Part shown: piece by piece, positions 42,249 through 53,107 of the stretch
How positions within the stretch are numbered: the first letter of the stretch is position 1
Layout: every line of letters begins with the position of its first letter
From: Spongilla lacustris
Lineage: Eukaryota; Porifera; Demospongiae; Spongillida; Spongillidae
Assembly (NCBI GenBank): GCA_949361645.1
Contig: OX442416.1
Coordinates: forward strand, 17,798,993 to 17,862,992
Length of the DNA: 64,000 nt
Direction of reading: 5' to 3'
Notes under the pieces: model-generated
Database searches by the model: none
Told to the model about the DNA's origin: nothing
What the model saw: the letters and a program-made list of their open reading frames with translations, nothing else
Made by a program: the position numbers and the translations under genes

Positions 42249-42583
42249 GACTTTTAGGAGGGGTGGTTTTTAATGGATTTTTTGCGTGTTGTTATATACT
42301 TATATGTATGTCGTATGGTGTATGTAAATGTACATGTAGCTTACTAAACAATTAATTGTATGATATTGCAATCCTGTAAGCGTGCACTGTTGTACATAAT
42401 TGTTCTTGCATCTGTCTTTACGCACCCCCCTCCCCACTTTTCTATCAGAATGTAATGTAGAAATCACACAGAAATCTGGAAATCCAACAGTAACTTCGAA
42501 ATCAGTCCGAAGTCCGGAAATCGAACAGAAATCTATAAGACGATTTCGAAATCACCGTGATTTCGAAATCTATATAGCTAATT

Positions 42584-42608
42584 TCGTACCCAGACCCAAA
42601 CGTACGTA
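42584..42608. mobile_element. MITE end, GTACCCAGACCC family
   Basis: TTCGTACCCAGACCCAAACG followed by TACGTAAGCG matches the ends of elements at 24473, 26425, 57738 and 59868. Only one end is seen. Confidence 0.5.
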
Positions 42609-42731
42609 AGCGCGATACTAGGTAACGAACTTAAATCGAATGCGCAACAACTAACAATTTCATAAACCCCAATGTTCACGTGATCCACTCTTAAACAACC
42701 GTATGAGGTAAACCTGTGGGGCGAAGCGATA

Positions 42732-45700
42732 ATGCTAAATCAGAACATTAGCCAAACTGAAAGAGACGTGGATGTTAAGGAAGTGTCCGACAAGTGCTCG
42801 TATTTAATTACCGCAAACGCCCCCTTGTGCTCTGAACAGAACTATAGAGTGGCGATAGAAAGTGGTCTGTATCCATTGAAACCACCACAGGTACGTGTAC
42901 CTCGTACCCTGATTATTATTAGACAATTACTTTTCAGTGGAATGGTAGATCTAACAGGAGACAGGCTGGGGAAGTGGTGGCCGCTACGCTATCGATAGTG
43001 CGCTTGCTGTTAGTAATGTCTGGAGATGTGGAGGAGAATCCCGGACCTCTGGGTCAGCACACCAAAGGTGAGAGGAACATATCACTGCTATATCTGTAAA
43101 CTAATGTACTCTCGTGGTTAGACCGACTGGATATGCAGTGCAGCGAGGAACACTTGTATAAAATAGCCACTTTTAACTTTGACTGGAAGATGGTAGGGAA
43201 ACGTTTGATTGGTCTCCAGGCTATTAGAGACATTGATCGTGAAGAACACAGTGAGCAGAATAAAAGAGATAAAATGTTGGAGAAGTGGTTGGAAATTGAC
43301 GGGTCTAAAGCCACATATAGAGTATTGATTGAAGTATTAAAAGACGTACAAAACACTCAGGCTGCTGAGGATGTGCAGAAATTGGCATCATCAATAGTTA
43401 TTGAAGGTAGGAGAGATGTAACTTTGCTGGTGTGTCTTGCATACTATATTTGGAATTATTTATTTACATGTATCGAGATTTTTTTTTTAAAGGGAAACAA
43501 CAATAGATAAATAAGTGATTTCAGGTATTAACTATAATACACTTAAAGTCACCCTCATCAAGGCGTCAGTATATGTATGAATGCTAATAATGAATAATAT
43601 TACAAATCCTTTCATGATCATATATGATGTATGTATTATTTCTACATCATTATTATTTTATATAAATAATACATGCCACCAGATACCCCAACGCAGAATG
43701 AGGTTACTGGAGACAAATCACAATTGATACATAGAACCATCAACCACTACATGCATGCTCAGGCCTTCATAGATGATCATGCCCCATGGCCTCCACTACA
43801 TGTACATGCTCATGTCCCATGGCCTACACTACATGCTCATGCCCCATGGCCTACACTACATGCTCATGCCCCATGGCCTCCATCCACTACATCCTCTTGC
43901 CCCATGGCCTCCACTACATGCTCATGTCCCATGACCTCCACTACATGCTCTTGCCCCATGGCCTCCACTACATGTACATGCTCATGTCCCATGGCCTCCA
44001 CTACATACTCATGCCCCATGGCCTCCACTACATACTCATGCCCCATGGCCTCCACTACATGTACATGCTCATGTCCCATGGCCTCCACTACATGCTCATG
44101 CCCCATGGCCTCCACTACATGTACATGCTCATGTCCCATGGCCTCCACTACATGCTCATGTCTTATGGCCTCCACTACATGTACATATGCTCATGTCCCA
44201 TGGCCTCCACTACATATACATGCTCATGTCCCATGGCCTCCACTACATACTCATGCCCCATGGCCTCCACTACATACTCATGCCCCATGGCCTCCACTAC
44301 ATGTACATGCTCATGTCCCATGGCCTCCACTACATGCTCATGCCCCATGGCCTCCACTACATGTACATGCTCATGTCCCATGGCCTCCACTACATACTCA
44401 TGCCCCATGGCCTCCACTACATGTACATGCTCATGTCCCATGGCCTCCACTACATGCTCATGCCCCATGGCCTCCACTACATGTACATGCTCATGTCCCA
44501 TGGCCTCCACTACATGCTCATGTCCCATGGCCTCCACTACATGCTCATGTCCCATGGCCTCCACTACATGTACATGCTCATGTCCCATGGCCTCCACTAC
44601 ATACTCATGCCCCATGGCCTCCACTACATGTGCATGCTCATGTCCCATGGCCTCCACTACATGCTCATGCCCCATGGCCTCCACTACATGCTCATGCCCC
44701 ATGGCCTCCACTACATGCTCATGCCCCATGGCCTCCACTACATGTACATGCTCATGTCCCATGGCCTCCACTACATGTACATGCTCATGTCCCATGGCCT
44801 CCACTACATGCTCATGTCCCATGGCCTCCACTACATGCTCATGTCCCATGGCCTCCGCTACATGTACATGCTCATGTCCCATGGCCTCCACTACATGTAC
44901 ATGCTCATGTCCCATGGCCTCCACTACATGCTCATGTCCCATGGCCTCCACTACATGCTCATGTCCCATGGCCTCCGCTACATGTACATGCTCATGTCCC
45001 ATGGCCTCCACTACGTGCTCATGTCCCATTGCCTCCACTACATGTACATGTCCTATGGCCTCCACTACATGCTCATGTCCCATGGCCTCCACTACATGCT
45101 CATGTCCCATGGCCTCCACTACATGTACATGCTCATGTCCCATGGCCTCCACTACATGCTCATGCCCCATGGCCTCCACTACATGCTCATGTCTTATGGC
45201 CTCCACTACATGTACATGCTCATGTCCCATGGCCTCCACTACATGCTCATGTCCCATGGCCTCCACTACATGTACATACTCATGTCCCATGGCCTCCACT
45301 ACATGCTCATGTCCCATGGCCTCCACTACATGCTCATGTCCCATGGCCTCCACTACGTGCTCATGTCCCATTGCCTCTACTACATGCTCACATGTGTTGG
45401 CAGTAGGAATCCAAGTATACATTATACATATACTGAATATATCATTTAAAATAAAGATTATGCAATGTATAGTTATGTCCCCACCCCTTCCTTTATATGT
45501 TCACTATCTCTCCGTTCTTCCTTTGTCCAAGCAGAGGGCCAACAAGCTGCAGCAGAAGTCCGGGCTATGATGACCTCACAAGCGCTACCAACAGATTTAG
45601 TGAACGGTAATGAAATCTTTCTATGATTGTTATTATCTTGTAGAAAAACCATTGTTAGATATTAAGGGGCTTTGTTGTTGCATGCAACTACTAACCTTAT

Positions 45701-47431
45701 TGCACAGCACCTATTACATACACTGTACAATGATTGCTGTTTTGGTGAACATCCACTTATTGCAGATGTTTGCAATATTATTATCGTTTTTGTGTTTGTA
45801 TTTTTTGTTAAACAGACATCTGTATAGTTGATTTTCTCACTAAAATTGAATTTTTAGGCTTCGAACATATATTACCTTCTTCCCTGTTAGGGGAGCAGGA
45901 GAGTTACATCATAGCTCCCATACTGTAAATGTGGCCAACAGTTTTATTATAGTTGAAAAGGTCAACTAACATTGTGTGGAGGATTCTTAGTTAAGAATTA
46001 TAAAAATATATGTGTATAATGAAGTAACCAATGTACTTATGCATCAAGTTTATTTTATGAGTAATGTCTTTGGAACCAACAATTGGAATCCGGGCAGCCA
46101 TTATGGGCCCCCACCCTTCCCTTTAAGCTCGTAGTGATATGTGTAGCCATATATTTGTTACTGCAGATATTACAATAACAAACGCTTTCTTGTGTGAGTT
46201 ATGAAGTGAAGTGACTGGATGGGTAAGGGCCAGAGAATGGCATTCGTCATACTTAGTGTGAAGTCAAATGGAGGAGTGCTGTTCACATAGATGATGGGGG
46301 CTGGACTACCCACACCCACTTATGAATAGAACTTATTATGTGTTTGCCTGTGTTCAAGTATGCTATTTGTCGTTCTGTTTTTATTTTATTTGTTAAAATA
46401 GGTGTTGTTATTGTCTATTTTAAAAAGTCAATGATGTATATATGCCTTGTGGGAAACGAGAAATCAGACATGAGTGTCACATCTTGGTTCGGCAATGGGT
46501 GTAATGACCTGCCTGTATTGAAATTTAACTTGTGATATTTAACCTTTTAGAAAAGCGGTTTTTAGAGGTCAACTGTGGCTGTGGAAAGTGTAACTTCAGA
46601 GGTCTCATTACTAATGGATGTCCTAATCCATTAAGACAGCAATTTTTGTACTGTGACTGTGGTACACTTACACAGAATGAAAAAGACATTTTACGACTAA
46701 AGCTTAAGGCTGATGCAGATTGGATAGATGAAAAATATTGCAAAGTGGTCCTTGAATTTCGAAATTGGATGAAGGACAATGTGTTTACTGTGGATTACAG
46801 GAATATCCTTTCAACCATACCAGGTACTTTGAGGAATGATGTGCCCATGCTTAAAGACAGATGGAAGGAGATCAACATGGCTGATCACTTAAACTGTTCA
46901 GTAATACTTGCCGACTACTGCACTTGGTTTGATTGTTCTGTTATGAAAAAAGTGGTACAAAATGTTAACACTTTAACCAAAAAAGATCCAACAGAGATCA
47001 TGTCAATCCTTCAGTCCTACACAGAGGAGGTGCACAAATACTGCAAACGAAACATCTTTGAATGTCCCCCACCGTCGGATATGTCAGTAACAAAGGGCAC
47101 TACTTACTTTATATTAAAACTGGAAAGGCATCTGGTACTTGATGAAATAGAATTCGCTGCAGAGGAAATTGGTCGGGTTAAGGCAATTTTAACAGAATAT
47201 TTTAATGTTCCAGAGTATGTACTGAAGCTATGCACTGTTGCTGATGGATGTGTGGAGCTGGTGTATTCTGTACCACTGTGTATATACTCTGTACTGTTTC
47301 CTTTGAATGAAGAACAGTTTAAACATCTTATCACACTTGGTGTGGCAGAGATCAGCACAAAGGACTACCACTATAAGAAGGAACATGTAAGCAGACATCA
47401 TACTTCAGTATGTATTGGCTTTTATGTTTGA
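42732..47431 (+). CDS. 2A-peptide Death-domain protein, five exons
   Basis: Exons 42732-42890, 42938-43067, 43122-43406, 45535-45606 and 46551-47386 (or to a stop at 47431) have AG/GT borders and fully compatible phases (0,1,1,1). Residues 1-53 have no recognised domain; 54-90 end in SGDVEENPGP, a complete 2A ribosome-skipping motif. Next comes a Death domain (about 97-190: WKMVGKRLIGL, DIDREEH, MLEKWLEI, ATYRVLIEVLKDV). The last exon has a Cys-rich start (CGCGKCNFRGLITNGC) and a conserved-looking helical module (CTVADGCVELVYSVPL) I cannot name. Skipping would release an N-terminal peptide of about 89 residues from a Death-domain protein, an arrangement reported for sponge and sea-urchin NLR-type genes. 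The third intron holds a large minisatellite. Likely cytoplasmic innate-immune or cell-death signalling, inferred. Confidence 0.75.
43019..43048 (+). other. 2A ribosome-skipping motif
   Basis: Encodes SGDVEENPGP after the hydrophobic run LSIVRLLLVM. It meets the D-V-E-x-N-P-G-P consensus exactly; skipping occurs between the last Gly and Pro. It lies inside exon 2, in frame with exons 1 and 3. Confidence 0.9.
43775..45392. repeat. Intronic minisatellite, 27/33-bp units
   Basis: About 55 units of a 27-bp motif containing CATGTCCCATGGCCTCCACT, many with an extra 6-base TGTACA. Both lengths are multiples of three and lack stops, so frames of 400-590 codons stay open on both strands; none is a gene. 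It lies within the third intron of the Death-domain gene. Confidence 0.95.
45607..46550. other. Fourth intron of the Death-domain gene
   Basis: AT-rich intron between GTAATG and CTTTTAG borders. No nested gene is supported. Confidence 0.5.
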
Positions 47432-47968
47432 TCACCATTAAACTGACTGTACACCTGGCCTCCAATGTGCCATGTATGTTATAAACCTGGCCATGCATTT
47501 CAATATTTTATGGATACTGATAACACCTTTGATAAAGGAGCAAAGGACCTTTATGTTAAAATTGTATGTAGAGTACCTCAGAAAATATGCATGTTGACTT
47601 GCGGTCAGAGATATAAAGTTTACACTAGCGCTGGAATGAGATTTGAACTCCCACATGGATCTGCATCAGTACATCTCTGTGATCCTGCATGGCTTTTCAA
47701 TCTGTGTATCTGTTTAGGGGTCATTAGGGCCTCCTCAAATGGCCTTAGAGTTATATATTCATACATCTATAGTTTCATTCCTTCACTTGTTAAAATATGT
47801 ACCGTTTTAAACTACCATATTAATAAGTACTAAATTATTATCATGATTGAAACAAGTTAGGTCCATTGAATTCAATGTCCTAACGCACTTTAATACATTT
47901 GCACATGTACCTTTAATTTGCAACTGATGCAAATATGAGATTGTACAAACTACATATTTTATACACAG

Positions 47969-48014
47969 AAACGGCTGACATTCAAGACCATTGCACATGA
48001 ATTGGAATCTAAAG
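47969..48014 (+). other. Candidate exon linking Death gene to copy B
   Basis: Preceded by TTTATACACAG and reading KRLTFKTIAHELESK, with a consensus donor AAAGGTGAGC at its end. If the donor at 47386 (GAACATGTAAGC) is used, this segment joins in phase 0. If its own donor is ignored, the frame continues without a stop through the copy B ATG at 48071. Either a short exon of the Death gene or the first part of a fusion exon. Confidence 0.4.
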
Positions 48015-48070
48015 GTGAGCACTTTAGTCATGACAGTTCTGAAGGCCGCGACGATTTATTAATCATCGAT

Positions 48071-51000
48071 ATGGCTGGATGCGTTGTAAGTGCTCAAGAC
48101 GACAATGTTGACGATAAATGTGGACAACGTACGCACGAAAGCAAAGTCGCCACCCACCTATCCATCCCGGAGCAGAATTGGAAGCAGCTGAACAAGGCGC
48201 TGAATGCAGCAGCGTCTCGAGCAGAGAAGGAGGAAGTGTTTCGCGTGTATCTTGACAGCATTTTCGACGAGAACATGGGCGAATTCATGCACAGTTCTGA
48301 AGGAGAGCGTCAGAAGTGGGAAGCTTCCCATAACCAGGATTTTGTGGTACTGTCCGCTTTAGCGAACAAGCATGGATGCATGCATATCGTGGAGGGGCAC
48401 ATTCAGACACAGATAGACAAGATGCAGCCAGGCTCAGGGTTACGAATGCAACCACTGGATGAAATCATGTGTGCCAATAGCACTCCAACTATCAAGAATG
48501 GCGTCGCTGTGTGTGAGAAGAGAGGGACGATGGTCTGTTCAGGGTGCCGCCTGGTGAAATATTGCTCTCAGAGATGTCAGAAGGAGCATTGGCCAGCACA
48601 TAAGGTTGATTGCAAGTCGAGGTATGCTAAGATGGCCTGGCTGGAGGGCAGTAAGTACGATACGACTGCAGAGGATGCCAATGCGGAACAAATGCCCCAG
48701 ATTGTGGATAGAAGATTCAATTCAAAGGCGATCCAGTTTCCATCAAGTGCCGTGAGCCTCCCAATGCCATGCAGTGCATGCTTGGCTGAGAGTGGGGACC
48801 TGAGTGACATAGTGCATACGATCCTGAGTGTTCCAGATGGATATGAGGGCGAGGTCACCCTGCATCTCAACCATGCATCACCTAACGTAGCTTTCTGCAA
48901 CCTGCTGTCACTGCTAGCCATGGGCACCCTTGGAGAGTTGAGTTGCAACATGCTGATACAATTGTGGTATTCAGTCGCAATGACTGACCAACAAATGCCA
49001 AAAATCTCTGAAATGTGCACAAAGCTTCTTAAGGACTCTGAGGGAAAGGTGATGAAAGGTCCATACTGTGCATCTTTGCCCAAACTGCCACAAGTCACGC
49101 TAACAATTGACCTCGAGTCAAAGCATTGGTTCAAGATGCTCACCGAGAATCTTACTTGGCAATCACCACGGCACATCGAAAAGTGCATGGAAGATCGGCG
49201 TAAGTACTTGTTCAGCCCTCAAGGCAAACGATATGCTGTTGAGATGCTCACTGCACTGTCCCCTTACCAGAGAGTTTCGTGGGACAACTTCGCACAGCTG
49301 GGCATGCTCCTCCCTCTAGGAGCATACAATGCACACCACAATGTGCAGAACCCATTCCTGTTTGATGTTAATCATTGCTGGAGGCCAGAAAGTCAGCTTG
49401 ATCCTCTACAGTGCTGGTCGAGGGCGGAGATAATTGCAGCAGGGGAGGCGTGTCTGGTACCCAGCAATGATATTTATGGTGCATTGTTTTTCCACATTCG
49501 ATGCAAGCTCTCTGAGTGCATCTGGAAGCTAAGCAAGCAGAGATTTCACGTCATTGTCACCTGCTGTGAGCCAGATGCCCTCGTGCATCGACTCCAACAA
49601 TCCAAGACAGCAATGCACTATATCTCAGGGGTGGATGCTACACAGCTGCAGTTTACACATTCAGGCAATCAGGAACTCTCTACTCTCAGTGCTGGGGCTC
49701 TGAAGGAGACCATTCAGGGTGCAGGCCTACCATCAGAAGGATGCCTGGTAAAGAGTGATCTCATGGCTTGTACTGCCTTGATTCATGGATGTGCTGCATC
49801 ATCCAATCCAGGTAAGAATGTTTCTGCATCTGACACAACATCACCACCCACACAACAGCAACCTGATGAAGCAAGTGGCGAGTGGAGAAGGTTCATAGAG
49901 ACTCGAGCAAGCCTTGATCCTCCTGATATCCTTGCTGTCTGCTATCTCGCCCAGCTTGGTGAGATGAAGTGGATGGAGAAAGGTGTGGAGATGTTGATTC
50001 CTGAATGCCTCGCCCACTATGGCTGGAGTCAGCTGTCTTGGTTTAGTTCTGAGAATGCACTGAGTGCCTTATCACATCTGCAGCAAGCAAAAGACATGAA
50101 GAATGCTCAAGGGCTCCTTTTCTGGGGTTTGGCTATGGACAATGCATACAGAGATGCCACGGAACCTCGCTCGGAAGCGTGGACCTGCTACTATGAATCT
50201 GCATGCCTTGGAAATCATGCTGCCATGTTTAATGTTGCACATGTTTTGGCACAGGCAGTTCGGTGGTGGAAAAAAGCGGTGTCGCATGGGCCTTCGTTGT
50301 TTGAGCTGTATCGTTGTTACCTTAATGGGCATGGCTGCACACAAGATGTCCTGAAAGCAAGAAAGTACTTGCTGCAGGCTGCTGATCAAGGCTATGGCCC
50401 TGCATGTACTACCTTGAGTGAGTGGTATTGTACTGGCTGGGAGAATGTGCTCCGTAAGAACCCAGATAAACAAGCACATTGGCACAAGCAGGCCATCCTC
50501 TCATCAGAGAAGCATCCTCTGCATATCCATACACACCGCTTGCGGAACTTACTTGGGACACCAAATGCCACTCCAACCTGGTGGGAGTCTCTAAGAGTAT
50601 TGTTGGAATTGATGGAACTAAGTAGTGGAGGAACCATGTCTGAGGGTGCAGTGAGTGCTAAAGCAGATAAAATGTTCGACACATTGAAGTTCGCTTTTGA
50701 GGGAGCAGAGAAATTTATGATGGAAATGAATCTAACACCATCTAATGCAGGATGCATATGTGACTTAGGTTCAACTCCACCGCATCATTCATTTCTTCAG
50801 ACAGCAGAGAAATTGGGTCTAACATCAGATGAACGGCTGCAGCTTCAGGGCATTGTGCAGGAAATCACAAATGTTCTGACCAGCAGCAGAGTAATCGCCT
50901 CGGTGGAAGTATGTGGTTCTTATGGGAAAGGCACTGCCGTAAATGGTTGTGCTGACCTCGACATGGTGGCAATCACTGTGAAATGCTTTGAGAGCAATAT

Positions 51001-53107
51001 GTACCTGTCTCTGCAGCACCATGCAGCCACTCTACTGAAAGACAACCTCAAAGTGGATTTAAAATATAGGCCACTGGCTGTATCCTTCACGTACAAGCAT
51101 GTGGAGATTGATGTGGTACTAGCTAGCCCCAACATTGAGCCCATTTCGCAGTGTTACCTTCCACCACGGCCACGATTCTTTCGTAGGCCCTCATTATCTG
51201 TTCAAGAGTGGGCTTTCCTTCGTACACAGCCCCCTCTATTTGGTGCTATTGTGCGGCTATTGAAGAAGTGGCGAGCAAGTGCAGAGAACTGGCCTCGTCG
51301 CTGCAAGCCACGTTCCTATTTACTGGAGCTCATTGCATTAGCAGCAGTTCAAAAATTGGATGCCTCGCAGATGACTGAAGAAACTGTCTGCAATGGCTTT
51401 GTCACTTCACTTGAGTTGCTACTGCAAGTAATCAGTGGTGATCTGAAGCTGTACTGGGTTGACAACTACCCTGAATATAGCATCGAGTTTGAGAACTATG
51501 ATGGGCCAATCGTGATGGATCCCTTCGATCCCACGAACAACGTGGCTGGGCTGCTTCAGATCCAGGATTGGCGTCCCTTGAGCCACCTGGCTGAGCAGAC
51601 CCTCATTTCAGTAAGAGATCGCAAACTCATGCAGAGAGTCATCCATATTACACCAACTGCTGACCCAAGTGTGTCTCCTATCTCTCCCTGGTATAGGTTT
51701 TCGTGCTTCATTCTCAAGGCAGAGCAGTTTAAGAGAGTTGGCAATCTGGAGGAAGCACTGGATGCCCTAGCAGCTGCATCACTGATTGACAGCTCAAACA
51801 TAAAACTGAACTACATGTGGCGCGAGTGCATCACACAGTTGTTTTCTGAAGCAAAGCATTCACCATTGACTAAAGCTGAGTTGCTCTCGAGATTGAAGGA
51901 TGCGGTTGTGAACTCAGAACGAGTATCGAGATTCGGGAAGGAAGTGAAGAAAACGTTTGCCCGACCAGCAAAAGCACCCAATTTCGTCTCCAAGGACATC
52001 GGTGCATGCGAGGAGATGGACATACCATTCTCGACCTACATGCATTCGTGTTATGAGGCTGACAGTAACTCATCAGAAGAGGAAGACATCCCACAGATAA
52101 TGCCACTGTTTCCGGATCCCAGTGATGATGAGCTCTACACTCCACTGATCACCTGTACTGTCTGGAAATCATCATTTAAGGATGGATCGTACCATGCATG
52201 GTTGGTGTTGAGGCAACTGACTGACAAGATGCCTTCGAAAGAGCAGCGAGATATGTACACTAGGGCTAGTCTGCAGTCTGTGTTGGCATATAATGCACTG
52301 TGTGTGGGTAAAGATGTTATTGGCCTTGACCGTATGACAGCTTCCATCTTGACAACAGCTCAAACTATACAGGAGCCTAATTTACTTGCACTCGCTATCA
52401 CTGCTGCTAAGCGAGTGAAGAGAGAAGTTTCTTCAGAGACGCAGGTCTTACTTCACTGTGGCCTCAGTCTGCAAGATGCAGCCAGCATTGTCCTTGTACA
52501 TATGCATGTGATGATGCAAGCATGGGCCAAGGCTAGAGAGGCTCTGAAGCCTCTTATGAAACAAGATGACTTCCTGAATCGAGCTGATATTTGTCATTTT
52601 ATTGGGAGTAGCTTGTACTGGACACAAGATTATGAAGCAGCTATTTTGTGGTTCAAACAAGGGATCACAGCAGATCCCACCTTCCGTATGAACCTTTGGG
52701 CACTCGGGTGTGCAATGATTCATGCAAAGTCGACAGTTGAATCCGACCCAGAGAAAAAGTCGCACATCATGAAGACTGCAGAGATGTACTTGTGGCATTA
52801 CATCAAGCAAGGGGTGCCAGAAGACAAAAAACGTTGTGATGCAATGTACGAGTTGGTCTTAGTGGCTATGTTGTCATTGAATTTTCAGGAGGGTCATCGC
52901 AGATTGGAGATGGCTATTGAGGCAGATATCAGGCGCACTCAGATCTACAACGAACCCAGCAATACTGGTGCTAAGAAGTGTCTGCTGGTGTGTGGAACCC
53001 AAATAGAGCAGGTAGCGAAGGTGTCTGGAAGTATGCAAAACGCCGATCCTGAGATGAATCTATTTTTTTTGACACTTTGCGAAAACTGCGTGAAAATCCA
53101 CTCCTGA
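48071..53107 (+). CDS. MYND-OAS-beta-helix protein copy B, N-terminal part
   Basis: Closely similar to copy A from the ATG. The MYND finger (CSGCRLVKYCSQRCQ), DUF4470-like module, Sel1 repeats, OAS nucleotidyltransferase (GSYGKGTAVNGCADLDMV at about 949, IDVVLASPN), OAS1_C-like half and TPRs are all present, with the three Asp intact. Differences include seven extra residues near ALIHGCA (49783-49803) and loss of six residues (TRGDHK of copy A) near 50252. The frame fails at 53061-53068, where copy A has six T and this copy eight; it then runs to a stop at 53107. The codon upstream of the ATG stays open back to 47939. The promoter region of copy A is absent. Confidence 0.8.
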   Translation: MAGCVVSAQDDNVDDKCGQRTHESKVATHLSIPEQNWKQLNKALNAAASRAEKEEVFRVYLDSIFDENMGEFMHSSEGERQKWEASHNQDFVVLSALANKHGCMHIVEGHIQTQIDKMQPGSGLRMQPLDEIMCANSTPTIKNGVAVCEKRGTMVCSGCRLVKYCSQRCQKEHWPAHKVDCKSRYAKMAWLEGSKYDTTAEDANAEQMPQIVDRRFNSKAIQFPSSAVSLPMPCSACLAESGDLSDIVHTILSVPDGYEGEVTLHLNHASPNVAFCNLLSLLAMGTLGELSCNMLIQLWYSVAMTDQQMPKISEMCTKLLKDSEGKVMKGPYCASLPKLPQVTLTIDLESKHWFKMLTENLTWQSPRHIEKCMEDRRKYLFSPQGKRYAVEMLTALSPYQRVSWDNFAQLGMLLPLGAYNAHHNVQNPFLFDVNHCWRPESQLDPLQCWSRAEIIAAGEACLVPSNDIYGALFFHIRCKLSECIWKLSKQRFHVIVTCCEPDALVHRLQQSKTAMHYISGVDATQLQFTHSGNQELSTLSAGALKETIQGAGLPSEGCLVKSDLMACTALIHGCAASSNPGKNVSASDTTSPPTQQQPDEASGEWRRFIETRASLDPPDILAVCYLAQLGEMKWMEKGVEMLIPECLAHYGWSQLSWFSSENALSALSHLQQAKDMKNAQGLLFWGLAMDNAYRDATEPRSEAWTCYYESACLGNHAAMFNVAHVLAQAVRWWKKAVSHGPSLFELYRCYLNGHGCTQDVLKARKYLLQAADQGYGPACTTLSEWYCTGWENVLRKNPDKQAHWHKQAILSSEKHPLHIHTHRLRNLLGTPNATPTWWESLRVLLELMELSSGGTMSEGAVSAKADKMFDTLKFAFEGAEKFMMEMNLTPSNAGCICDLGSTPPHHSFLQTAEKLGLTSDERLQLQGIVQEITNVLTSSRVIASVEVCGSYGKGTAVNGCADLDMVAITVKCFESNMYLSLQHHAATLLKDNLKVDLKYRPLAVSFTYKHVEIDVVLASPNIEPISQCYLPPRPRFFRRPSLSVQEWAFLRTQPPLFGAIVRLLKKWRASAENWPRRCKPRSYLLELIALAAVQKLDASQMTEETVCNGFVTSLELLLQVISGDLKLYWVDNYPEYSIEFENYDGPIVMDPFDPTNNVAGLLQIQDWRPLSHLAEQTLISVRDRKLMQRVIHITPTADPSVSPISPWYRFSCFILKAEQFKRVGNLEEALDALAAASLIDSSNIKLNYMWRECITQLFSEAKHSPLTKAELLSRLKDAVVNSERVSRFGKEVKKTFARPAKAPNFVSKDIGACEEMDIPFSTYMHSCYEADSNSSEEEDIPQIMPLFPDPSDDELYTPLITCTVWKSSFKDGSYHAWLVLRQLTDKMPSKEQRDMYTRASLQSVLAYNALCVGKDVIGLDRMTASILTTAQTIQEPNLLALAITAAKRVKREVSSETQVLLHCGLSLQDAASIVLVHMHVMMQAWAKAREALKPLMKQDDFLNRADICHFIGSSLYWTQDYEAAILWFKQGITADPTFRMNLWALGCAMIHAKSTVESDPEKKSHIMKTAEMYLWHYIKQGVPEDKKRCDAMYELVLVAMLSLNFQEGHRRLEMAIEADIRRTQIYNEPSNTGAKKCLLVCGTQIEQVAKVSGSMQNADPEMNLFFLTLCENCVKIHS

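Noticed and set aside
43673..45570. Frames of 577, 594, 420 and 415 codons with HAHVPWPPLH, CSCPMASTT or HVVEAMGHE repeats
   Set aside because: All arise from the 27/33-bp minisatellite lying within an intron; simultaneous openness on both strands indicates artefact.
45610..45831. Hydrophobic 73-codon frame
   Set aside because: Lies in an intron of the Death-domain gene, AT-rich, without a conserved signal.
53055..53080. Programmed ribosomal frameshifting at the T8 run of copy B
   Set aside because: A two-base difference from copy A is better explained by indel or sequence error; no stimulatory structure was identified.
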